DNA from: Costus lasius
Lineage: Eukaryota > Streptophyta > Magnoliopsida > Zingiberales > Costaceae
NCBI GenBank assembly: GCA_027563935.2
Contig: CM050447.1
Span: forward strand, 13,546,501-13,610,500
Length of the DNA stretch: 64,000 nt
Direction of reading: 5' to 3'
The notes under the pieces were generated by a model. The model ran no database searches and was not told the DNA's origin. It saw nothing but the letters and a program-made list of their open reading frames with translations. A program made the translations under genes and the position numbers. Shown piece by piece: positions 47,920-59,900 of this stretch (position 1 is its first letter; each line of letters opens with the position of its first letter).

Positions 47920-50900
47920 ATGGTGAAGCCGGGCAGTTCGAAGAAGAACCTAGGTAATGCGTCCCTGACCCCTTCAAAAAAGATAAAGAAACAGAAACAG
48001 AAAGCGACACAGAAAGAGGACCAGCGGAACGAGAGCAAAGCCAACTCTGCGGCGGTGGAAGCGGCAGCGACTTCTTCTGCTAAACGGAAGAAGGAGCCAG
48101 CTTCGGCATCGGAGAAGAGCTCCGGATTCATCTTCATGTGCAGTAGAAAGACGAAGCCAGAGTGCTTCCGTTACCAGGTCTTCGGACTCCCCAGGGGAAG
48201 GAAGGAGGTTGTCGAGAAAATCAAGCCTGGCACCAAGCTCTTCCTGTATGATTTCGATCTGAAGCTTCTGTATGGGGTCTATAAGGCCGCCTTCCAGGGC
48301 GGGATGGACTTGTCGAGGGTTGCCTTCGGAGGAGCCTTCCCTGCTCAGGTATTTGTGCTTTACCAATCGTTTCTGTTTATTCTATTTCAGAAGTACATAC
48401 TTTTTGTCTTTGTGGGAAGTAGTACTGAGATAATTGATCGTAGTGAACTTTATTGGAGATCAAGATGATTATCATATCCTTGTTGTATATGACATAAATG
48501 CTTGTCATACAAAGAAGGTTATTGCTTGGTTATAACTTTGGCGCTTAATTTGTTCCTCGCTGGATATCTGTGAATCCGAATACTTTATGAAAGTTTGCGT
48601 GTTTAAAGTACCAATGACGCTATTTCAAAGCATTCATAAGAATCATGAGTTTGAATATAGCACAATGGGCATTCGAAAATGCAATGTCTATTGGAATGCT
48701 CCAACGCCTAGTCTGTTGTCTGAATTACTTTGCAAATATTTTAATGTAAAATGTAATCACTAAAGGCATTTTAATAGGTTGATGACTTATTGCGTGGCTT
48801 TGTTTTTGTTTTTCATTTTATGTCTTACAAAATAGGTGATATATTTTATAAGTAACTTTGCAAAAATGCGGACACTTCTATTGTGGGATCTGGTTGTCTA
48901 TTATCTTTTTTTTTAATCTAAAATTTAACAATTGCAATATATATTGTGTTGTTGAAACTTTAAAATCTTAGAACTAAAAACTGTTCCAAACTGAGTGGGA
49001 CAACTGGTTTGTCCTTGTCGGTATCAAATGGGACAACTAGTTTGTACTATCATGTGTTGGTATGAACGGATATCAACCTATTCATATTGGTCATGATCGG
49101 ATTCTTAAATTTTACTTGAAATAAGATTGAACACCACCAAGGTTGTTAGGATTGAGATCCTATCTAGGAACGGTGAAGGCTTTGTAGGATCGAAACGTAA
49201 TATCGGACTGTAAGATGATAAGATCCTACCAAATCAATTAAAATATTATATTTTTTAAAATATTCATCTAATTAGACTTAGTATGATAACTATTTTAATA
49301 AGTAATAAGTTATATATATATATATTTGAATAATAGTATAAAATGTTGGATACATTGAATAGATGGATTAGTTTTGTAGCGTAAAACTATGAAATTGAAT
49401 ACTTGTGAGGTGATAATGATAAAGATAAGTTAATAGATGGATACAATAAAGGTGTATAATAAAACTAGAAATAACATGCATAGAAATGAAGACAACAAGA
49501 TAAAAGTATGGAAAATGATGAATATAAAAGTATACATTATAATGACAATAAAAAGGACAATGACAAATATTATAAAGCTAACTCTAATAAATAGTTGGAA
49601 TAGACAAATATAGTTTAGATGATAACGAGCTTAAATTGATGAATGCTGGTCAAAGAAAGAGAATGATAGCAATTAAAGACGAGAAATTACATTACATATC
49701 AATTTAAGGTTTTTGACATAATAGATTATTTATTTTAGTATAATAGTAATCAAATATGAATTTATTTTATTTATTAATTTATGATCGAGTAGGATCGGTG
49801 GGATCATAAGATCCTACCTGAGCTTAAATCCAGATCGTGAGATCATAAGATTCTACTATATTTTAGATCCTATATTCATTTTGGAACGGTTTACCTAATT
49901 TGGGTCGTAAGATCGGAAGATCCTAAAAATCCAGAACGCATTTTTGACAACATTGAACACCACCAAATTGTGGAATTGTTATAGGTGTAGCTTATATTGA
50001 TCGTGATATTATTTATTGATGTGGAAATCTTTTCGGGGCATGCCTTTGGTGAATTACTTCCTTTACCATTTATTTGATGAGAAATTATCCATTTTTGTTT
50101 ATTGTTTGATGTAGGTAAAGTTCAAGGTGTTTTTGGATTGTCTACCTCTACCCGAGGCTACTTTTAAACAAGCTATTCAAGAAAATTATGACAGAAAGGG
50201 AAAATTTGCTCCTGACCTTAATTCAAAACAGGTACGCTTAGATTTTTTTTTTTCATTTTGATACATATTATGAATTTTAATATACTTTAGTTCTTATTGG
50301 ATATGCATGTGTTGTTGTTCCAATTGTTCTAGATAAGCATTGAATGAACTAGATAAAATGCAGTATTATTTTAATTACCAAAATCTTGATCCCTGTAATA
50401 TATATTATCATATTTACATCTTGTTCCTTTTGTTCCCTCGTTACTTGGTCTATAAATCTTCGGTAGCACTCATGTAGAATTCAAACAACATAGCATGTCT
50501 TGGTTGTCGTCTAATTGTGCAGTTGTTATCCAATCCAAGGTTGGTTATATCAAGTTCCTACATGGGAATAGTGAATGTTCCTTGGGGTTGAATGGTAGGA
50601 TTGAAGCGATGGATCAAAAGATCTAGTGGAATAGGTATAGTATATTTTTAATAATATGGATTCATACACTATAAGTAAATTGGACACAAAGATACTAACA
50701 TAATAATATGCCAATTAAATTGTTTTGAATATATTGTATATCAACTGTTTAATATGTAGCATTTTGTAAATGGTAAAATAAACAATTACTAACCAAATAA
50801 ATAAACATGAAGGAGAAGCATAATAATCATAGATGTCAAAGAAGATTATTAATTGTTTTAGTCTCCAACAACAATGAATTTAGCAACGTAGTGACAACAA

Positions 50901-53900
50901 GTAGATGAGGCAAAGTTGTAGCAACATGCTTGTGGTAGGGTGTGCCTAATGAGGTGAGAAGCACGTTCAAAACTAATTAAAGGCACTAGTGGTGTTGAAG
51001 ATAGGCAACTAATAACCTTTATGTGTTGTTGGACAATATAGTACTGTGATTATTTAAACAATATAGGAATTCATGTTAGCATTTAGCTAGTTAACTAGTT
51101 GAAGATAAGTGGATTTGACATTTGTCACCAATTATATATAATTGAAATGGATTGCAGACCTATGGATCCTCTTGTTAGGAATGAAGATTCTATTGTTCTT
51201 ACACCTATTAGGTTCCCACACATTTTGTATTTCTTTTAGTGATTTGTGTCTTAGGATCCTAAGATTCTAGGATCGTGAATGAGTTCCACCCTTGGTTTAA
51301 TCAAAACAAAAAAAAGGACAAAATCATCTCGAGGAACAGTTTTTTTTTTTTTTTTTTAAAAACCTTTTGGTGCTACTGATTACGTGCTTGAGTTCTTGGG
51401 TGCTCGGTTAAATGGCTCCAAGGAACCTTGCATCGAAACCTTTGTTGGATACACCTTGCATAGGAATTTTATTCCTTTCTTCTCTTTGACATTGTCTTAA
51501 AAGTTTGTTTTTGATTGTTGGATCACCCAATGTTATGATCTACATTTTGTTGGGGAAGTAAACTTGGTCTTGAGATTAATTTGATGGACTTTGCATAGTT
51601 TGCAATTTTAATTCAATTATTAGGTAGACTTGGAAGAGATGGTCTAGTTGAGGTGAATCAAAGTACATCCCAAATAATCCATGTGCGACTTTGTGCTATT
51701 TTGGTTCATGAAGATTTCATGTTTGTAATCCTCTTAATATCAGTTTTACATGTGTGCTCTTCTTGATCATTGATATAGGTTAATTATTCTTTGTTTTTTT
51801 CTCTTTCTCTTGGCATCTTTTCCCCTGCGGTGAGATAAAGGATAATTAACATTTGTAGTGTTAGTTAATACATCTTGTTGGTTATTTGACCGTTATACCA
51901 TTGGTATCACTAAACCTCAGCATTACCGTTGTCCTTGTGTGCAGTTCACTCAACCAAACTATAACCACATTTTTTTTGTAATCTAGGTTGTCAGGATCAA
52001 GATCCTACCTAGGAACAATATAGTCTCTAAAACGTTGGATCAAATTGTAAGATCCTACATAAAGACAAATTTATTTTTTAAGAAAATATTTATATATTAA
52101 AGAGTAATATGAGTTGTATAATAAATAGAAATAAATAAATATTTATCAATTATGAACGATTAGGGTGCTAACTATTTGGTAATTAACCAAATTATATATT
52201 TTGTGACCTTTCACATATGATAAAAATTAAAAGAGAACATTAAATCATGAATGAGCTTAGTCTTGGGGAGGAGGAGTGATGCCCGAAATTTCGAGAGGAT
52301 CGGACCGGTGGATCGTCGGCGGCGAGTTCACAAAGTTTCAGAAATCTTGGGAACATGTCGCGACAGGATGATTGATTGCGGGAGGAGGAAGAGACTAGGG
52401 AAGAGGGGAAAGCTAGGTGACACAAGCACCTCAGAGGGGAAGATGATGGGAAACATCCGATTCTATTGGAAGAAAACTATTTCATTCATCAAAACATTAT
52501 GTCGATTACAAAGAAGCAGCGTGATACATATAGGGAGAAGTTTGCTGGTAAGACGTTGCCGGCGAGAGAGACGTTGCTATTTCCTTCTTTGATTGGCTGC
52601 AGAGATGTTAAACTTTCCTTCAATTGCAGTAGAGAGTCGTTGCAGCTTTGTGAGATGCGAATGGGAGACGTTGAAGCTTCCTTGCTTGCAATGTGGGTTG
52701 GCGCTTGATGAACTCCTTGATTCGTGCGATGCAATGAGATCACTTGATTGGTTGAGTTGATCTTTAGCAGATTTTGGTGATTGGCTGGAGAAGATATCCC
52801 TTGATGAACGTTGACCGTTGGATGGGATCTGGGCTGGAGTTTGAGCTTGAGTTAGCGCATAAGGATGCAAGTAGTGGTTGGTGGAATGCGGCAACTCTTT
52901 CTTTGAGCTTGAATCTCTTGAGCATTGCTTGAGGTGGTTGAAGTAGTTCTTCCATTATTGAGCTATCTTTTAGGAGTGAGCTTGCTAGCTTATTCGTGAG
53001 CCTCCAGGTCTTTAGTTAGGGTACTTGTAGACTCCATTTGTATCTTCGTGGCTTGTGGTTTCTACCCCCATCAGTTCCCTACCGATGACGCCGACGATGT
53101 CCTCTCCTGCTGTGCCTGGCTGCCCGGCCACCTGCCCATCCGGCAAGGAGAGGCGGCGGCGAGCTCCGCATGCACGATTATTGTTTTTTGTTACGCACGT
53201 TCTCTACTTTCTCTCCGCTACTTAATCTTTTCCATATCTTCCCGCCAAGCTTTCCATCTTTTGTAGGAAACATAGCCTAATAGTATTAACAAGGAATGCA
53301 GGGATTATGTAGGATTGGATAATCCTATGATCTAGAATGTAGACGCTCTAGAACTATTCGAATGATACACATTCAAATCATGATTTTTAACAACTATGCT
53401 TGTATTACATAATTCTTACTATTGTAATCCAACTCTGGTCTATCCCAAGTAATTTTATCTAAGTCTTAACTAAAGTTGAATTTGTGCCCTGCCATCATTC
53501 ACAAATAAGATCAGCATTGATGGTGCTTTCCCTTATTGTCAATTTATCTGTTGCTTTTTGCAACTCACTAAAGGTGGGTTCTTTCTAGGTTGAAGAATGA
53601 TTGGGTGATTTAGTTAATTGTTAGCTCATGCTAATTATGTCATAGTATATACTTAGGCTATGTTTCCTTGGAAGGAATCCACGGTGGAAAGAAGGAAAAG
53701 TATTGTTTTCCCGTGTTTCTTTGAAAAGATATATATGAAGCCGAACGTCGCCGTCTTCACCCACGGATGGCGACGTTCGGCTTCATTTTCATCTTTTCAA
53801 AGAAACAAGGGAAAATAGTGCTTACCCTTCTTTCTGCTGTGGATTCCTTCCAAAGAAACATTGTCTTAGTGTTTTTAGTTTTAATATCATATTTAGTTTC

Positions 53901-56900
53901 TTATTAGGTATATCTTGATTGTGTTATAAAGCCTACAAGTGTTTGAGAAGAGACACTCGGTTTCTCTCATTCTTTCTCTAATCACATTCGAGATCAAGGT
54001 TCGAAAAACTGGTCCGGTGAGCTGCTGGTACCGTACCGGTTGTACCGGACGGCAGCAGGCGACAACAGCAAGCTTCAATTAAAGCTTCAAGCGGCGCCTG
54101 AAGCTCCGATTGAAACTTCTAATGGTAGCGGAAGCTTCCAGCTGCCGTTAGCCTCTCTCTGCCTCTGCCGGCTGCCGTCCTCCGAGGCTTGTGCCGGAAC
54201 TGCCAGTCTGCCGGACTGGACTTGGAACGGTTTTTTAAAACGTGTTTGAGACAATAGGCAACTACTCTTTTCCATAATCAATTTTTTCTGTTCATACAAA
54301 ATGTTATGCAACTGCCCACTTTATTTGCTCAGAGGTATTATCGTACTGAATTTTTTGAGTTTTATGAAATTGTGCCAATGCATGCTACTTCATATTTTAT
54401 GTTTAGATGCATTTCATGTTCTATTATATTCTCTCAGTAAATTTTAATATTCTTTTATTTTATATTAGATGGAGATATTGTTAGAAATTTATGAATCTAG
54501 TCAATTGAAAAGAAAGAATGCCCCTTTAGGTTATGAAATGTTATTATTAAATTAAGTTTTGTAATCATAAATCCAATCGACTGTCTAATTATTTTTGCTT
54601 GACTGAACCCTGATGTCCCACAACTCCCTGTTGAATGTGCACAGGATAAAATGTTCGTCCATGAAACATCCAAGTGCAAATTCCTGTGTTGATAGTATAG
54701 GTCATTTTTCTCTCTCCTTATCAGCACGAGAGGACTGCATTTTTCAATTTCTTTTGGGTCAATTTGCTATAATTAGATATGTTGCATAATGTTTGAAGTT
54801 TGACCTTCATTGCTTTAGATGTTATCGCCCTCGCTTAAAGAAACTCCTTTGTAGGAGAAAGTTGATATATTTTTTTTATTAGGAACATCTTTGTCAAGTT
54901 GAGTGGTAAGAAGCTGTGGCGAGTGACGACGAGATGCATAGGATGAGGAATCATCGTTCCATATACAAGAACTAGAATCTTAATTCGTTTCTTCCACATC
55001 AATTTTACAAGATAAGGAAATCCAATGTTGATCAACTCTATAAATTATTATGGAAACAAGTACTTTTATCACTAAATTTGATCTAATATTTTCCTTGAGA
55101 TTTATCTTAATAATGAAGTGGGAAATTCGATAGCTTCTAATTAGTAAGTTCTATCGAGTAAAATATTGTAAGGCATACTTCTATAATGATAGGTTAATTC
55201 ATTGGCCAACCCCAACCTAGTCGGGTTTGAGAAAATTAATCCCAAACCTTACCACACCGGGAGTCGGGTACCTGCAAAAAAAACTCGACGTGGGAAAAAA
55301 CTAGTGGAAAACCCAACATATCTCAATTCAAATATCACAATATACACAACAAAATAGCTGTAAACTCAATCTAATATCAATATTTAACAAAATAGATATG
55401 TAGTACTAAAATAGCTGTAAACTCCTAAATTACAAAATAAACAATGCTCTAAATGATAACAAAAGTAAATAGTCAACACCCAATATTAAATTACAAAAAT
55501 ATTGCCCATACTAGTCAATACAATTTCGAAATCCCATTTGCCAACACGGCAACACCCAACACAATAAAGTTTATACATCATAATACAATTTCAAAATACG
55601 ACAACACCCAACACAGGAAAATCACATATGAAGAGATAAATTGTCCAAGACATCAAACAATACCACCAATCCAAGAGACCAGGAACATCAAATAAGATTA
55701 ATCAACTCCAACCATCAGTAATTCCACTTGCCAATGACTCATTTGCATCAAAATAAAATAAAATATTATTAAATGGCTAAAAAAATGCAAAGAAGAACTC
55801 TTAACTTGTAGCTAAAATAAAAAGCAAAAGCAAAATATATTTTCTCTTGATTCTATCAACAACATTAATATATTATTAAAAGCATACCTTCATCGTTGTC
55901 GGAGTCCATTTCATCAAGTAATATTGCATCATTCATTGCTTTAGAACTAGTTCCTATTACAAACATATTAAAAAATCAACGAGTTCATGATTAAACAACT
56001 AAACAAGATATAATAATTAACAAATTAAACTATAAATTCATTGAACATAAGTTTACCTATATCCTCTCCACTCCGTAACCAACTTCTAGCACACATTAAA
56101 GCTTCTAAAGTATGCCAATGAAGTCTATGTTGATGCCAGCTTACAATTCAGCCACTAGTGCTAATTGCATATTCAGATGCTACTATAGAGATTGTAATTG
56201 CTAATATGTCATTTGGAATAGCATGTAATGTTGGATACTTTACTCCATTTAGCTTCCACCACAATAAAATATCAAAACTTACAGTTCGGTAATACATCTT
56301 CCTCCACATAAAGATCAAGCTCTGATTTAACATGAGAAGGTTTTGCTCTTTTTTGACTTTTCACAAATGCATCAAAGTCATTCAATGAATCATCCAGGGA
56401 GAATTATCAATCTCATCAAGATGTGAAATACTAGACTCTTAATTCATTTGATTGTAATAGGAAACCCGCGCATAACAAAGCTCTTAAATTCTATCAACTT
56501 CAACTATTGCATCAACTTCATATAGCTTGTGATAATAATATTCAGGCAAACTCATCTTGTATCTTGGATCAAGCATTGTGGCAACATCCATAATGCATAA
56601 ATGACATTCTAATAACACTTAGGTTATGTTCTGTTGAATGGAACCCACGGTGGAAAGGATGGAAAGTACAATGAATCTAGATGGCTTTCCACCATAGATT
56701 TCATTCAACAAAACATAGCCTTAAACTTATCAAGCATTCTCACCACCATTTATTGTATCACCACAATAGTAGAAGTCATCCAGCTTGATATTGTTAGATT
56801 AATCTCACAATACCATAAAACAATTATGTAATACTATTAAAAAATTTTAATTTCCCACAAACTTCACTTGTAAATTCCTATTGTGTAGATATTGGTAAAC

Positions 56901-59900
56901 AATTGTATTTGTCATCACAGTGTTTCAACCTATACAATACCTCATTATATGATATAACACTAGCAAGCATCTTATAGTTTGAATTCCATCTAGTTGGACA
57001 ATCTAGGCACAAGTTCTTAGTGTAATTCAAGCGAAACTATCTTTTTAAATTTTTTTATTCTTTTAAGAGTTGCTATCCAATAAACTACACTATTATGAAT
57101 TTTTTCAACTCCATCTCTCACCACATCCAATCCATCATTTACAATTAAGTTCAAGATATGTGCACAACAATGCATGTGAAGTAAAGAACCATCCTATAAC
57201 AAAGTACTCAAATTCAGTTTAGCCTTGATTATTTCAATTATAGAATCATTCGTACTACAATTTTCTATGATGAGCAGATAATTTAGTATCAATGTTCCAA
57301 TCCAATAAATAATTAACTAACATTGTGCTATGTCTATCACTAGTGTGAGGAGCAGGAACATAGGCAAACCTAACATAAAAAAAAACACACAATAAATCAT
57401 CAATTATATGAAATGCAATCAATAATTATTATCAATCATTACAACTATTCAACTAATGGTAATAAAAAAACTCATGTATAGATGAATTAATATATATGTA
57501 CCTCAAAATACAATTTTGTAAGATCCACAAAGAATCAATATAGTAAGCTGTGATTGCTATGTAACCCCTCTTTTGATTACCTGTTATCCACGTCTGATAT
57601 AATTGTTATTCTTTCTTCAACATTGTCCTACAACTTCATTGTCATTACTTTCTCAACATCATAAATATTTAATATATCCTTCTTAATAGAGTTTCGACAA
57701 AAGCACCTTAAATAAAGGTTGGAGTGCACTTGAATGCCTATTGAAACCAATATGATTCACTATTGAAAGTGGATATTTATGTCTGATTATTGCCCTTGCT
57801 AACTTTTTTTTGTGTAATTTCTGAATCTTAAATAATTTAAGTCATTTTTTGGTTTATTCTTAATTATCTTTGATGTGAGAACTATTTGGTCTCTCGTAGT
57901 AATCTTTCATTGGATGCAAGTTTCCATGTCATGGTGCAAATGCTTTGTTTCATTTTTTGATTTTCCACCAAGTAACTTTTTACAATAATTGCATTGAGCC
58001 TTATCCTCCCTATTAACTTGAGTCTTCTTAAAATGATTCCATACAATGCTTTTAAGCTTCCCATGTGTAGTTGACTATGTAATATCTTTTGTGTGACTTG
58101 TGTTTCCTTCAATAATATTGTCATTTGGAGTAGGAACTTAAGGATTATAACTTGCAACTTCCTTTGATTGTGTCAAATTTTGAGCTGGGTGGGATGCTGT
58201 GAAATATTATTATCTGTCATTCATATATGAAATAGAAATACAAAAACATAGTTATAAACAAATGTGAAATTAATTTTTATGTTGGAACATGTAAAGGAAG
58301 CATAGTTGCACATACAAAATTTGATAAGATCTTGAGAAGCAGAATAAATATAAAAGTTGTAAATCAACCCTAATTAGTAATTCAATCATTGTAATTTGCA
58401 TTAATAACTATAAAAATTAAAAATCGAGAATTTAATTAAATATATGCAAATTATTTAAACAGAGAAATCAACAACATATATAAATCAACAATATATAAAC
58501 AAATAAAAATTATTTACAGTTGATGTGTTGAAGCAGTAGTAGTGCACAGATGGAGCACTACAGATGGTTGATGAATCAACACTTAGCACTCAGCACTCAG
58601 CACTCAGCATGGAAGGTGAAAGGAGGAAGGAGGGCGGGTCGAGTGTCTCGGCGACAAAGGAGGGCAGGTCGAGTCTCTAAGCGACGAGGACGACAGCCAG
58701 TGTCTCAGCGATGTCGGGAGTCGGAGAGGATAGTAGCGAGTAAGTGAGTCTGCGATGATGGATTCGGCGAGGAGGATGGCAGACGATGATGGAGGATGCC
58801 TCACGGGCTAGGGCGAGTTGGTGAGGAGGACGATAGCGAGTTGGCGACGAATTGACGATGGATTTGGTGAGGATGGCTGGTGATAATGGAGGAAGCACAC
58901 AGGTTAGGGTTAGTTAGGGTTTAGGAAAAGCAAGAGTAGAAACTTGAAAGGGAAAAATAAAATTTAGGATTTCGAGTTTTTGACGTGGGCAGGTTGGCTG
59001 GCCTATTTAGAAAACTTAATAGTCGGGACTGATTCCGGGCGTGTAGTAAAGTGTACCCAACCCCAACCCCGATCCAACTTATATAAGTTTACCCAAACCT
59101 GACCCGGCCCGGTCAACTTTTCCCAATCTAATCGGGGGGTGGGTCGGGGCGGGTATAAGTTATCATGCCATGACTATTGCATGCCAACGGGTGGAAATAA
59201 TTTATAGCATATAATGCAATAGGATGTGAAGGTGCCCCCAGGAATAAAGATGAGAGAATTGAACCAGAGGATAATATAATTGCTTCTATTGATTGCTTTA
59301 AATCTTTGAGAATAATATCTTTAAGGATCATGGCGTGCCCTGTGTTGGATAGTAAGTAGGAAGAATCACAGGACTATGGTACAGTTTGGTTCGGAAGAGG
59401 AAGTGAGGCTGTGGGAGACTGCATAAACGGCATAGTAGGCCTTTAATATCTGCTGTAGTACTTAATGATTCATGTTTTGTTGGCCTTGAATTTCCATTCT
59501 ATATTATCTGAAATGCAGGTCCGTAAGTTGATTGCATTGTTCCGTCCTGCAACACCAAAACCTCAACAGATGGCTCCTGTTATGTACGATGAGGATCAGC
59601 ATCAACCACCTCCACCTCGTTTTCTTCATGAGGATTCATATAGGTCAGGTTATGTGTCACATGTCCGGCAAAGGACACCCCCTGTTAAATATGTAGAGGA
59701 CAGACGACATCAACCATCTCATTTGCTTCATGAGAATCAATATAGATCAGGTCATCTATCCCATGTCACTCCTCTAGAGTTGAGATATATTCACGAAGCT
59801 CATTCACCTGGAGCTGATCCATATCAAGTGGAAAGTACCCGATCCTACTATCGTGAAATTCCTACTCACACTGATCGGTAAGTAATTTAATAACTAAGCT

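Larger units (their letters stand above)
55190..59176 (-). mobile_element. Decayed hAT transposon in DCD intron 2
   Basis: The right end (ATGCCATGACTA at 59165-59176) and right subterminal region (58990-59160, rich in CCCCAACCCCGA and GGTCGGGGCGGG words) match the right end of the smaller hAT at 34649-35730. The left subterminal region (55215-55325, GGGTTTGAGAAAATTAATCC) matches its left side, but the terminal 60-odd bases on the left are lost. Transposase sequence lies between them on the minus strand. The expected 8-bp duplication (TTGCATGC after the right end) has no intact partner. The insertion lies in antisense orientation to the host gene. Confidence 0.85.

Noticed and set aside
55453..55695. 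80-residue frame in the left part of the large hAT
   Set aside because: It is AT-rich, on the strand opposite to the transposase, and has no known domain.
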